Source: Candidatus Gastranaerophilales bacterium (GTDB taxonomy: Bacteria > Cyanobacteriota > Vampirovibrionia > Gastranaerophilales > Gastranaerophilaceae). From it: a DNA stretch of 64,000 nt. Location of the stretch: the NCBI GenBank assembly GCA_944326115.1, contig CALVCQ010000007.1:1-64000 (forward strand), in the 5' to 3' direction. This document shows, piece after piece, positions 50,980 to 60,158 of this stretch (positions are counted from its first letter, which is position 1; the number at the start of each line of letters is the position of its first letter). Under the pieces are notes generated by a model. That model saw only the letters and a program-made list of their open reading frames with translations. It did no database searches and had not been told where the DNA came from. Position numbers and translations under genes: made by a program.

Positions 50980-51318
50980 ATGTTAAACAAACTTTCCGCA
51001 CAGGATTTAACAAATAAAGGATTGATGCAGAGTTCAAATATTGAAAGAGTGAACTTTGATAAAAAAAATCCCTATGCAGCGATTGATAAAAAACTTTTAA
51101 TCGATGAATCCAGCATATCCGGCGAAGCTATGAATTTGTATCAAAAAGATCTTGATATAAAAAAATTTACTTCACTGGCATTGTCCGATCCTGATAATTT
51201 AAGCCACAATTCACTTGTAGCGGAAAATGTTTTTGCTCTGCAAGATGATGATTTTGAAAATAAAATTATTGAGGGTATTTTTAATAACCGGAATTTTTTA
51301 AATGATTTGTTTGGCTAA
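50980..51318 (+). CDS. Small protein of unknown function
   Basis: 112 residues, ATG behind GAGGTGAGG. Acidic, hydrophilic, no signal peptide, no cysteines. Features seen: LSAQDLTNKGLMQSSNIERV, NPYAAIDKKLLIDESSISGE and a C-terminal FNNRNFLNDLFG. It is followed 27 bases later by a TPR protein and then a YkgJ-type gene, likely one operon. Not recognised. Confidence 0.65.
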   Translation: MLNKLSAQDLTNKGLMQSSNIERVNFDKKNPYAAIDKKLLIDESSISGEAMNLYQKDLDIKKFTSLALSDPDNLSHNSLVAENVFALQDDDFENKIIEGIFNNRNFLNDLFG

Positions 51319-51345
51319 ATCTTATTTATTGATTTAAGGTAGTGT

Positions 51346-52593
51346 ATGGAAAATGCTGATTTAGAAAATGTTTCCGGATTATCAGGTGTGTCTTTTAATG
51401 ATGACAATATTTCCGGAGATAGAATTAAACGTGCCTATGAAATGTATGAAATGGGGCGTTATACAGAAGTTCTGGCAATGACGGAAGCAGATTCTCAAAT
51501 TTCTTCAAGCGGATACGGGCAGGTACTGATAGGGAATTGTTACCGCTCTTTGAATGACAAAGAAAAAGCGATTTCTCATTGGAAAAAAGCAGTTGAGATA
51601 TCTCCGTTAGAATATTCTGCATATATAAATATTGGAAATGAGCTATATAAAGACGGTAAAATTAGTGAAGCAATTTATAACTGGCAGCTGGCCTGTACAA
51701 TAATGCCGGAAAATCCGACTGTTAATTTAAACCTTGCAAATGCTTATAATCAAAAAAACAGCAGAATAAAAGCAACTAAATATTTTGAAAAATATCTTCA
51801 GTATGAGAAAAAGATTAATACACCGGAATATTTTAAAGTAAAGCAGGTTTTAGTAAATTTAAAAGCTAAAGTTGATTTTTATGCACGAAAAGTTGAAGAG
51901 TTTAAATTGCAGCGTAATTTAAAAGGTATTGCAGCGCTATATCTCAAAATGATTGCAACTTATGCAAATCTGCCGGCAATTTATGCTAATATTGCTGAGA
52001 TTTTCTTTTTTGACAAAAATTACGAAAAAGCACTGGAATTTTATCTGGTAGTTTATTTAAATTATCCTTATTCGACAAAAATTATTCTTGAAATTGCTAA
52101 TTTGTATTTAATTTTAGGAAAAAACTCATACGCTTATGTATATTACAAAAGAGCAATTGATTTACTTCCCGAGGGAACATCTTACTATTCAAAAGTAAAA
52201 TCAAAAATTGCATCTCTTTCTTTTGTTTTAAATGATGCGGAAATTGTAGATTCACACTTACAAAAAGCACGGGATGCCGAAGCTGACAATGATTATGAAC
52301 TGGCTATTGATGAATATGAAAATTATATGCTGCTTACAGAGTCAGAAAATCCGGATATAAAACAGTTAATTGATAAATACAAACTTTTTGTCAATCCGGA
52401 ACCTTTTGTTATAAATGTTTTATATAACCAGATACCGGACTTAATGAACAGAAAAAAATTGCATGCCTGCGTTGAAGTTTGTGATAGAATTATGTTGCTC
52501 GGTCAAGGACATACAAAAGAAGTTATGTATGCGATGAAATGCAAAGCTGAGTGTCGTCGTATTATTGTTGCAAGAGAACAATTTGGTGTTTAA
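51346..52593 (+). CDS. TPR-repeat protein
   Basis: 415 residues. Tetratricopeptide helices dominate: AYEMYEMGRYTEVLAM, SLNDKEKAISHWKKAVEISP, LYKDGKISEAIYNWQLACTI, NYEKALEFYLVVYLNYP, SYAYVYYKRAIDLLPEG and DYELAIDEYENYMLLTES. At least six repeats give a superhelical binding surface. No signal peptide, so cytoplasmic. Upstream, AAGGT precedes the ATG. The partner is unknown; the small acidic protein upstream is a candidate. Confidence 0.88.
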   Translation: MENADLENVSGLSGVSFNDDNISGDRIKRAYEMYEMGRYTEVLAMTEADSQISSSGYGQVLIGNCYRSLNDKEKAISHWKKAVEISPLEYSAYINIGNELYKDGKISEAIYNWQLACTIMPENPTVNLNLANAYNQKNSRIKATKYFEKYLQYEKKINTPEYFKVKQVLVNLKAKVDFYARKVEEFKLQRNLKGIAALYLKMIATYANLPAIYANIAEIFFFDKNYEKALEFYLVVYLNYPYSTKIILEIANLYLILGKNSYAYVYYKRAIDLLPEGTSYYSKVKSKIASLSFVLNDAEIVDSHLQKARDAEADNDYELAIDEYENYMLLTESENPDIKQLIDKYKLFVNPEPFVINVLYNQIPDLMNRKKLHACVEVCDRIMLLGQGHTKEVMYAMKCKAECRRIIVAREQFGV

Positions 52594-52990
52594 ATTACTA
52601 AAAAAAATTTTTTTTAAACATATTTTAAGACGCAAATACTATCGTACAGGTCATTGTATTGGCTGCGGTGAGTGCTGCAGACAAATATATGTCAGGCATG
52701 TAAAAAATGTTGTTCAAACAGAAGAAGAATTTGAAAAACTAAAGTTATTACATCCTTTTTATACATATTTAAAGGTAATAGGAAAAGATGATATAGGACT
52801 TATATTTGAATGTCAAAATCTTGATATTGCAACAAACAAGTGTAAAATACATAAGAAACGACCGGGAATATGCAGAAGATATCCTGTTGAAGAAATATTT
52901 ATGATGGGTGGCGAACTCGGGAAAAACTGCGGTTATAAATTTACTCCAATTGAATCTTTTGAGGAAGTTTTTAAGAGTTTACAAAAATGA
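52586..52990 (+). CDS. YkgJ-type Cys-cluster protein, short form
   Basis: 134 residues from GTG 52586, which overlaps the TPR gene's stop. HCIGCGECCRQIYVRHV is the CxxCxxCC motif; CQNLDIATNKCKIHKKRPGI and CRRYPVEE complete the PF03692 pattern. The basic N-terminus is short (FKLLKKIFFKHILRRKYYR). The start is uncertain because the upstream binding site is weak. Second member of the family in this window. It converges on folP with a 12-base overlap. Confidence 0.8.
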   Translation: MFKLLKKIFFKHILRRKYYRTGHCIGCGECCRQIYVRHVKNVVQTEEEFEKLKLLHPFYTYLKVIGKDDIGLIFECQNLDIATNKCKIHKKRPGICRRYPVEEIFMMGGELGKNCGYKFTPIESFEEVFKSLQK

Positions 52991-54166
52991 GCGTATAACA
53001 TTCAACAATATTTTATGCACTTTTACATTGTGTATTCTTAAAATATTAACGCCATTTTCTATTAGTTTTTGAGATACATTAACAGTTGCGGCATCAAGAT
53101 TTTCAATATCATCACTGTTTATTGTTTCTTTTAGAAAGTTTTTTCTAGAATGCCCGACAAGTATAGGGCATTCCAGAGTAGTAAATTCTTTCAATCTATT
53201 TATTATTTCAAAATTTTGTTCTGTTGTTTTTCCAAATCCAATACCCGGATCTATAATAATTTTTGATTTATCAATATTATTAGCAAGCAAATAATCTATC
53301 TTTTTTTGAAAATAATCATATATGGTATCCGCAACATCTTTGTATGCGGTATTATTTTGCATAATATCAGGGGTACCTTTAGAGTGGTTTAAAATTATCG
53401 GACATTGAAAATCTTTTATTACATTAATCATATTATTATCCCATTCAAGAGCAGAAACATCATTTATGATATCAATGCCGGTTTTTAATGCAGCAAGTGC
53501 GGTTGATGAATTTCTTGTATCTATACTTATTATAGTATTTTTATCAAATTTTCTTATTTCTTCAATTACCGGAAGAACTCTTTGAATTTCTTCTTCAGAC
53601 GAAATTTTATTTGAATACGGTCTTGTTGATTCTCCGCCTATATCAATAATGTCAGCACCTTGTTGCACCATAGTTTTAAAGTGTTCAATTGCTTTTTCTT
53701 TTGTGTAGTAACTTCCTCCGTCAGAAAAAGAATCTGGAGTTATATTTAATATCCCCATAATAAGAGGACGGTTTTTCCAGCTAATTTGTATATCCCTGAC
53801 AATTAACGGTTCAAGTTTATCCGGTGACAATAAGTTTTTTATTTGTTCACTTAGTATTGAGAGCTTCAATGGCTGAAATTTAAGTTTTTCGGAAATTTTA
53901 TGCAGCTGATTTACACTTCCGCTTAAAATGCAATCGGATAATTCAACTTTTCCTGTGATTACATCTCTGTGCACTGCACAATCAGTGCCGGATGAAAGTG
54001 CTGTTTGTTTTATGATATTAGCCTGCGCACAGCTTAGATCACATATTTTGATGCTTTTAAATTTATGTTTTTCTGCGGCTTTATTTATATAAGACTTATC
54101 GAAACCAATAGTTTCAAGATCTTTTTTTCTGCAATCTACAATTTTTATTTTGAATTTATATTCCAT
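52979..54166 (-). CDS. folP: Dihydropteroate synthase with N-terminal extension
   Basis: 395 residues. The catalytic TIM barrel starts near residue 128 (PLIMGILNITPDSFSDGGSY) and contains GADIIDIGGESTRPYS, SIDTRNSSTALAAL, INDVSALEWD, HSKGTPDIMQ, IIIDPGIGFGKT and VGHSRKNFL. It joins p-aminobenzoate to dihydropterin pyrophosphate in folate synthesis. Residues 1-125 are an extension not seen in short FolP proteins; it contains SSGTDCAVHRDVITGK and is otherwise unrecognised. No Shine-Dalgarno precedes the ATG. Confidence 0.95.
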   Translation of the reverse strand: MEYKFKIKIVDCRKKDLETIGFDKSYINKAAEKHKFKSIKICDLSCAQANIIKQTALSSGTDCAVHRDVITGKVELSDCILSGSVNQLHKISEKLKFQPLKLSILSEQIKNLLSPDKLEPLIVRDIQISWKNRPLIMGILNITPDSFSDGGSYYTKEKAIEHFKTMVQQGADIIDIGGESTRPYSNKISSEEEIQRVLPVIEEIRKFDKNTIISIDTRNSSTALAALKTGIDIINDVSALEWDNNMINVIKDFQCPIILNHSKGTPDIMQNNTAYKDVADTIYDYFQKKIDYLLANNIDKSKIIIDPGIGFGKTTEQNFEIINRLKEFTTLECPILVGHSRKNFLKETINSDDIENLDAATVNVSQKLIENGVNILRIHNVKVHKILLNVIRSFL

Positions 54167-54182
54167 TGCTATAATTTAACAC

Positions 54183-54213
54183 AAAAAAGCGGTGTAATTT
54201 ACACCGCTTTTTT
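54183..54213 (-). terminator. Terminator of the 54232 gene, upstream of folP
   Basis: AAAAAAGCGGTGTA, loop ATT, TACACCGCTTTTTT: a perfect 14-bp stem with T runs on both strands. Confidence 0.85.
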
Positions 54214-54231
54214 ATTATATATTATTATTAA

Positions 54232-54927
54232 TTAAATAACATCAAGAACAGCAGAAGCTAACTCTATAACAGCTTTTTGTTCTTTTTTCTTTTCTCTGAA
54301 TTCAAGCATATCAGATTTGCCGTTGCCGTCTTTATCTACAGAAAGAGCTGCGCCTGTCGTCGTAAGACCAACAGCAGAACCTACTGCCTGGACTGTTCTT
54401 TTCGTCAAGTTTTCTGCTTTTTTAGTAACAAATTCAGCAGAATCTTTTGCCGCATTGACGCCTTTTTCCGAAAATGCATTAAGTTTGTTCATAAGATAAT
54501 CAAAAGTTTTATAAGAATATTTTTTAAATTTACTTAAATTCTCGCTATTAGCAGCTTTATTCTTCAAAAATTCAGAAGCCTGTCCTAATTTATTGCCGAA
54601 TTTTGAAAATAATTTTTGGACTAAAGGTTTATCTTTAACTAAATAGAACCCCTTGCTGGCTGTTCCTCTGGAAAGTAATGTACCAGTAGCCAGGGTAATA
54701 AGCGAAAGGGCAAAAGTTTTTAAAGGTCCTTGAATTTTGCTGTCAGGATTGACCTCAATTTTTTCAACAATTCCTTTTATTTCTTGAAGTTTATCTTCAT
54801 CAAGATTTTTTAAATCTGTAGATTTGATAACCTGTGCGGCATCAGACATCAATTCTGTATTTCTGTGGTCCTTTTTAAATGATGGTCTGATTGGTGTTGA
54901 GTTAACAGATGTAGTAGATTGAATCAT
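54232..54927 (-). CDS. EF-hand membrane-associated protein of unknown function
   Basis: 231 residues from ATG 54927, eight bases after GGAG. The Ser/Thr-rich N-terminus precedes a charged helical segment, a hydrophobic stretch near residues 70-88 (PLKTFALSLITLATGTLL), long amphipathic helices (NKLGQASEFLKNKAA; GVNAAKDSAEFVTKKAENL), and a Gly/Ala/Val segment (AVGSAVGLTTTGAALSV). It ends with a canonical EF-hand loop DKDGNGKSDMLE followed by a helix. Fourth EF-hand protein of the window, but without the KYD module. Function unknown. Confidence 0.7.
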   Translation of the reverse strand: MIQSTTSVNSTPIRPSFKKDHRNTELMSDAAQVIKSTDLKNLDEDKLQEIKGIVEKIEVNPDSKIQGPLKTFALSLITLATGTLLSRGTASKGFYLVKDKPLVQKLFSKFGNKLGQASEFLKNKAANSENLSKFKKYSYKTFDYLMNKLNAFSEKGVNAAKDSAEFVTKKAENLTKRTVQAVGSAVGLTTTGAALSVDKDGNGKSDMLEFREKKKEQKAVIELASAVLDVI

Positions 54928-54936
54928 TTGACACAC

Positions 54937-55246
54937 TCCGAGACTTTACTTACTTACATATTTATATAAGTATAATAAAAAAAATAATTGCCTAAATTTC
55001 AGTCAAATGTTAAAAATTTGTAACATTCATTCGTATTTTGTTTATTAATTATACTACAAATTTCTAAGATTTTCCATATTATAAAAAAAAAGCTGCTAAG
55101 CAGCTTATACTTCATAATCTTGGGAGGAGATTTGGGGATTTGTACATGTATATTAATTCATTATTGTGAAAATGTTTACTATTTTAATCGTAATTTTAAT
55201 AAAAATTTACATTCACTTTAAAAGCATGTACATTTTATGATAATAA
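54937..55246. other. 310-bp intergenic region
   Basis: AT-rich. It holds the relA terminator (55082-55108) and presumably the promoter of the 54232 gene on the minus strand. Nothing else was recognised. Confidence 0.5.
55082..55108 (-). terminator. Terminator of relA/spoT
   Basis: On the minus strand AAGCTGC, loop TTA, GCAGCTT is followed by nine T, about 140 bp after the stop of the gene. Confidence 0.75.
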
Positions 55247-57559
55247 TTATTTTTTCTTTTTAGGAGAACTTACTGCTTTATCAGTTCGAAGGTTTGCAGA
55301 GCCTTGTATGCGTTTTACTGAAATTACTTCGGGAATTGATTGTAATTTTGAGATAACACCTTTTAATCTGTTAATATTGTCTACTTCGATGCCCATTTCA
55401 ATTATTCCGATTTTTTTTGCGGGATTAGACTTAATATTTGCATAAGCAATATTTGTGTTGCAATTTGTCAGCTCTATCATGATATCTTTTAGTATGCCCA
55501 TTTTGTCCTGAACATCAATTCTTATCGAGGCAACATAAGTTTTATTAAGACCTTTGTCTGCCCATTTTATGTCAATCATTCGTTCTTCAGGTACATTATC
55601 CAAAGAAGCACAATCAACCCTGTGTATAGATACACCTTTGCTTCTTGTTACAACGCCTACAATCGGTTCCCCTGGAACAGGAGTACAGCATTTTGCAAAA
55701 TAATAAAGCATTCCTTCCAGTCCGACGATGTCATTTTTGGATTTTCTTGTCTTAGTATGTGAAACAATTGATTGTTCTGAATCATTGTCAGATTTTTTTA
55801 TTCGATTTGTTATTTTATTTACTGTAGTTTCACCATATCCGAGTGCAGCAAGCAAATCATCTACGCAGGAATAATTCATTGATTCGGCTATTTGTCTCAA
55901 TTCCTGTGTCTTTACAAGTTCATCAAGCTTGGCTTTTCCGATTTCAGCCTCAAGCATGTTATGACCGATATTGATATGCTCTTCTCTCTTATTCTTTTTG
56001 TACCATTGTTTTATTTTGGACTGTGCGAGTTTTGTAACTACAAAATTGAGCCAATCAAGTCTCGGGGCTGGAGTTTTTGATGTCATAATTTCGACGATAT
56101 CACCATTGTGAAGTTTTGTGCTTAAAGGACAAATTCTGCCGTTCACCAGTGCGCCTGTTATTCTGAATCCTACATCAGTATGTATTCTGAATGCAAAATC
56201 TACAGGAGTAGCATCTTTTGGCAGGTCTATAACATCTCCCATTGGTGTAAATGCAAAAACCTGATCAGAAAATAAATCCAATTTTACACTTTCTACATAC
56301 TCGCTGGCTGAAGAAACGTCCTTCTCCATTTCTGCAAGTTTTCGCATCCAGGAAAATTTGATATCAGTATCTGCATTTGCTTTTTGTGAACCTTTTTCTT
56401 TATATTTCCAGTGCGCAGCAACACCGTATTCTGCAACCTGATGCATTTCGTGAGTACGTATCTGTACTTCTATCGGTTTTGATTTCGGTCCGAGCACAGA
56501 TGTATGCAAAGAACGATACATATTGCTTTTTGGCATTGCAATATAGTCTTTAAACCTTCCCGGAATGGGTTTGAACTGTGAGTGTATTATCCCGAGAACT
56601 TCATAGCATTCGTTTACATTGTCTACTATTACTCTTACTGCAGAAATATCATATAATTCATGAAATGCTACATTTTGCCGTTTCATTTTTGCATAAATTG
56701 AATAATAATGCTTTGAACGACCGGAAATAGCTGCTTTGATTTTATGTTGTTTTAAAAGCTGGCTTATTTTATCAATAACGATCTGAATCGTTGCATCTCT
56801 TTCAGCTTTTTTTAGTGCTACAAGCTGTGCAATTTCAAAATATTTTTCAGGATTTAAATATCTTAAAGATAAATCTTCCAGCTCAGCTTTGATTTTACCG
56901 ATACCGAGTCTGTTTGCAAGCGGTGCAAAAATATCCAGAGTTTCCTGCGCAATTTTTTGCTGTTTTGCTGCTGCCATATAATTAAGTGTTCTCATATTAT
57001 GAAGCCTGTCAGCAAGTTTTAAGAATATAACTCTGACATCATTTGCCATAGCTATAAACATACGTCTAAAGTTTTCTGCCTGCCTTTCTTCTTTTGATTT
57101 AAACTGGTATTTGCCCAGTTTTGTTACACCCTGAACAAGATTAAGAACATCTTCGCCGAATTTTTCTTTAATAGTTTCGGGAGATGTGCCGGTATCTTCA
57201 ATAATATCGTGCAGCAATGCAGCAATTATTGTATGTTTATCCATCATAAGATCTGTTAGAATTTTTGCAACTTCCACCGGATGGATAATATATGGCTCTT
57301 CGCTGATTCTGTATTGTCCGGCATGTAATTTTGCAGCAAAAATAAAAGCATCTTCAATTTCTTTTATGTCTTTAGACGGTCTGTGCTGGGATTCGAGCAT
57401 TTCTTTTAAAGGCGCAAATATGCTAAAGTCCGGCTTTGTATCATTGTTAGTTTCATTAACTGAATCTGTTTGATTCACTGTTTCATTTGAATCAATATTT
57501 ATGTCAGTTTGCAGGGACAGTTCTATATTATCATTACTATTTTCATTATTGTCAGTCAT
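55247..57559 (-). CDS. relA: Bifunctional (p)ppGpp synthetase/hydrolase (RelA/SpoT, Rsh)
   Basis: 770 residues. An acidic N-terminus (1-50) precedes the HD hydrolase domain with KLHAGQYRISEEPYIIHPVE and ALLHDIIEDTG, all metal ligands present. Then come the synthetase domain (YYSIYAKMKRQNVAFHELYD, AVRVIVDNVNECYEVLG, DYIAMPKSNMYRSLHTSV), the TGS domain (FTPMGDVIDLPKDATPVDFA), a zinc-finger/helical region (KCCTPVPGEPIVG) and a C-terminal ACT domain. It governs the stringent response. A good promoter ends 8 bases before the ATG and there is no Shine-Dalgarno, suggesting a leaderless mRNA. Divergent from yggU. Confidence 0.96.
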   Translation of the reverse strand: MTDNNENSNDNIELSLQTDINIDSNETVNQTDSVNETNNDTKPDFSIFAPLKEMLESQHRPSKDIKEIEDAFIFAAKLHAGQYRISEEPYIIHPVEVAKILTDLMMDKHTIIAALLHDIIEDTGTSPETIKEKFGEDVLNLVQGVTKLGKYQFKSKEERQAENFRRMFIAMANDVRVIFLKLADRLHNMRTLNYMAAAKQQKIAQETLDIFAPLANRLGIGKIKAELEDLSLRYLNPEKYFEIAQLVALKKAERDATIQIVIDKISQLLKQHKIKAAISGRSKHYYSIYAKMKRQNVAFHELYDISAVRVIVDNVNECYEVLGIIHSQFKPIPGRFKDYIAMPKSNMYRSLHTSVLGPKSKPIEVQIRTHEMHQVAEYGVAAHWKYKEKGSQKANADTDIKFSWMRKLAEMEKDVSSASEYVESVKLDLFSDQVFAFTPMGDVIDLPKDATPVDFAFRIHTDVGFRITGALVNGRICPLSTKLHNGDIVEIMTSKTPAPRLDWLNFVVTKLAQSKIKQWYKKNKREEHINIGHNMLEAEIGKAKLDELVKTQELRQIAESMNYSCVDDLLAALGYGETTVNKITNRIKKSDNDSEQSIVSHTKTRKSKNDIVGLEGMLYYFAKCCTPVPGEPIVGVVTRSKGVSIHRVDCASLDNVPEERMIDIKWADKGLNKTYVASIRIDVQDKMGILKDIMIELTNCNTNIAYANIKSNPAKKIGIIEMGIEVDNINRLKGVISKLQSIPEVISVKRIQGSANLRTDKAVSSPKKKK

Positions 57560-57567
57560 AGTTTATT

Positions 57568-57596
57568 ATTGTACACTTTTAAATAGCACTTAACAA
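57568..57596 (-). promoter_or_regulatory. Promoter of relA/spoT
   Basis: -35 TTGTTA (57591-57596), 17-bp spacer, -10 TACAAT (57568-57573). Eight bases separate the -10 box from the start codon. Confidence 0.6.
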
Positions 57597-57603
57597 GAGG
57601 TTT

Positions 57604-57906
57604 GTGGTGGATTCTTTTTACAGTATACAAGACAGCGGTGTGTTATTAAGAATAAAAGCTGTACCCAATTCATCCAAAAATGAGGTATTTGGAATAATAG
57701 GTAATGCACTGAAAATTAAAATAAAAGCCCCTGCTGTTGAAAACAAGGCGAATGATGAGCTGGTAAGATTTCTGGCGAAACTTCTGAAAGTGCCAAAATC
57801 ATCTGTGATAATAAAATCAGGAGATACTTCAAAGTTAAAAACTCTTTATATATCAGATTGTACTATTGATAAAATTAAAGATGTTTGTGCTAATATTGTT
57901 ATATAA
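57604..57906 (+). CDS. yggU: YggU/DUF167 family protein
   Basis: 100 residues from GTG 57604, preceded by AGAGG. LRIKAVPNSSKNEVFG and LKIKIKAPAVENKANDELVRFLAKLLKVPKSSV are the DUF167 signatures. Small cytoplasmic alpha/beta protein, role unknown though very widely conserved. Next gene, secG, lies 19 bases downstream. Confidence 0.93.
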   Translation: MVDSFYSIQDSGVLLRIKAVPNSSKNEVFGIIGNALKIKIKAPAVENKANDELVRFLAKLLKVPKSSVIIKSGDTSKLKTLYISDCTIDKIKDVCANIVI

Positions 57907-57925
57907 ATTATAAAAGGGATTGCTT

Positions 57926-58153
57926 ATGATAACAACTATATTCTGGATAATACAAATAATTTCTTCACTGCTTTTAATTTTACTTGTTATGATACATTCT
58001 CCTAAAGGTGATGGAATTGCAGGCATTGGCGGTGCATCACATGTTTTTGCCTCACAAAAGAATGCTGAATCAGGTCTGAATAAACTTACTATGTGGGTTG
58101 CTATAGTATTTTTTGTTTCCACTTTCATAGCAGGTTTTAATATTTTCGGTTAA
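57926..58153 (+). CDS. secG: Protein translocase subunit SecG
   Basis: 75 residues from ATG 57926, behind AAGGGA. Two membrane helices (ITTIFWIIQIISSLLLILLV and LTMWVAIVFFVSTFIAG) flank the loop IHSPKGDGIAGIGGASHVFA, the family hallmark. Part of the SecYEG export channel; co-transcribed with yggU. Confidence 0.95.
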   Translation: MITTIFWIIQIISSLLLILLVMIHSPKGDGIAGIGGASHVFASQKNAESGLNKLTMWVAIVFFVSTFIAGFNIFG

Positions 58154-58229
58154 TTAATATATTTTATTTGATGAGATTTTCCTTTTTATGAGAGATTCTT
58201 ATCACAAAATAATTTAAATTATTACGTGC

Positions 58230-58235
58230 TATAAT
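58230..58235 (+). promoter_or_regulatory. Extended -10 box of dnaG-rpoD
   Basis: TGCTATAAT, with the hexamer at 58230-58235 and nine bases before the dnaG ATG. There is no clear -35 box and no Shine-Dalgarno sequence. Confidence 0.5.
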
Positions 58236-58244
58236 TTTAATAAT

Positions 58245-60158
58245 ATGAATGGTTTAACTTATCAAGACGTAGTTGCACAGATTAAAGACCGGCTGGATAT
58301 TGTAGATGTAGTCTCAAAATATGTTATCCTTAAAAAGTCTGGTGGAAATTACTGGGGCTGCTGTCCTTTTCATAATGAAAAAACTCCATCTTTTAGCGTA
58401 AGTCCGTCAAAACAGATTTACAAATGTTTTGGCTGCGGTGAAGGCGGGGATGTATTGAGTTTTTTAATGAAAATTAATAATCAATCTTTCCACGAAGTTG
58501 TAAAAGAACAGGCTGAAATTCTCGGAATAGAGCTGCCAAACAATTTTGAGAAAAAAGATAATAAAGATGTAAAAGAGCAAATATATAAATGCATGCAAGA
58601 TGCTGCAAAATTTTATCAGAACAACCTTTTGGATAACAAAAACTCTGAAGCCTATAGATATATATCAGGCAGACAAATAAATGATGAAAATATACAAACC
58701 TACATGCTCGGTTTTGCTCAGAATTCCTATGAAAGTCTTCAGCAGCATTTCAACGGTAAATATAGTGATGAGATTTTAGAAAAAGCAGGACTTATAATCA
58801 AACGTGAAAATAAACCGGGTTATATAGACAGGTTCCGTAACAGGATAACAATTCCGATTTTTGATGAAAAAGGGCATATAGTTGCTTTTGGAGCACGAGC
58901 AATTGAAGCGGGGCAAAATCCAAAATATCTGAATTCACCTGACACAATTGTTTACAATAAAAGTAATATATTATACGGTTTGTATCAGGCAAAAGAGTCA
59001 ATAAAAGAAAATGACTCGATAGTAATTATGGAAGGATATTTTGACGTTATTTCCGCACAGGTAAACGGTGTAAAAAATGCAGTAGGTGCGTGCGGAACTG
59101 CACTTACGGAAAATCATGTCAGGTTGATATCCAGATACACCCAATCACGCAGAATATATTTGGCTTTTGATACTGATAAAGCCGGACAAATGGCAACTAA
59201 AAGAGGTGCGGATGTAATTAAAGAGGCATTTGCAGGCTTAGGCAATATCAAACAGTTTGATGAAAGTTTTTCTGCGATTGCTGAATCTTCAGATAGATAT
59301 TCTTGCGAATTACGTGTCGTTGTTCCTCCGGAAGGAAAAGACCCTGATGAATTTATAAGAGAAAACGGTGCGGATGCATACAAAGAAATACTTCTGCAGG
59401 CACCCTTGCTTGTTGATTTTCAAATAGACAGTGTTTTAAAATCATACAAAAAAGGGATGTCGCCCGTTGAAAAAAACGCCATTGTAAAAGATGTAATACC
59501 TTATCTGACAGAAATAAATAATAATATTGTCAGAGATGAGTATACAAAAATTGTTGCAACACGCCTGGACATTGAACAAAAGACTCTTCAAACAGAGTTA
59601 ATAAATGCAATGAGAAATGGTGATGTATACACTTATTTCCCAAAAAGTAAAGATAATAATGATATTGCACCAATTGTAAAGAAATCTTTAAATATTTCAG
59701 AAAAAGCGCAAAAAAATTTATTGTCGATGTATTTAGTAAATGGAAGTACCTATAGTGTTCAAACCCTAAGTAATATTTTAAAAGACGTAGATTTTACAAA
59801 TGATACGTTAATAATTGTAAAAAATACAATTGACAAATTGTCCCAACGGATAAATAATGTTAAAGAATTAATCGAGACCCTGTACACAGAATTTGCCGAG
59901 GACTATGAAGTCAAAGATATTATAACAGATTTAATATACTTATCTGATAGTTTTAAAAGTTTATCAGACAAAGATTTTAAAATAGCAATAAGTGAAAATA
60001 TTGAAACTATTAACGCTTTCAAAGAAAAAGAGATAAAAACTCATATACGTTCGCAGTATAAAGAAGTAAATGACGACGAAATAAAGGCTATTGAACAGCA
60101 AATTCAATTAAAAGAATTTTTAAAAAATAAAAGCAAGCTAAGAACTGGAGACAATTAA
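58245..60158 (+). CDS. dnaG: DNA primase
   Basis: 637 residues. Synthesises RNA primers at the fork. The zinc-binding domain has [16 protein letters not shown] and [11 protein letters not shown] (Cys40, His43, Cys61, Cys64). Then come the RNAP-like basic motif ([20 protein letters not shown]), the TOPRIM acidic residues ([24 protein letters not shown]) and a C-terminal helicase-interaction region. There is no Shine-Dalgarno; the TATAAT box lies nine bases before the ATG. The stop overlaps rpoD's start by one base. Confidence 0.97.
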   Translation: MNGLTYQDVVAQIKDRLDIVDVVSKYVILKKSGGNYWGCCPFHNEKTPSFSVSPSKQIYKCFGCGEGGDVLSFLMKINNQSFHEVVKEQAEILGIELPNNFEKKDNKDVKEQIYKCMQDAAKFYQNNLLDNKNSEAYRYISGRQINDENIQTYMLGFAQNSYESLQQHFNGKYSDEILEKAGLIIKRENKPGYIDRFRNRITIPIFDEKGHIVAFGARAIEAGQNPKYLNSPDTIVYNKSNILYGLYQAKESIKENDSIVIMEGYFDVISAQVNGVKNAVGACGTALTENHVRLISRYTQSRRIYLAFDTDKAGQMATKRGADVIKEAFAGLGNIKQFDESFSAIAESSDRYSCELRVVVPPEGKDPDEFIRENGADAYKEILLQAPLLVDFQIDSVLKSYKKGMSPVEKNAIVKDVIPYLTEINNNIVRDEYTKIVATRLDIEQKTLQTELINAMRNGDVYTYFPKSKDNNDIAPIVKKSLNISEKAQKNLLSMYLVNGSTYSVQTLSNILKDVDFTNDTLIIVKNTIDKLSQRINNVKELIETLYTEFAEDYEVKDIITDLIYLSDSFKSLSDKDFKIAISENIETINAFKEKEIKTHIRSQYKEVNDDEIKAIEQQIQLKEFLKNKSKLRTGDN

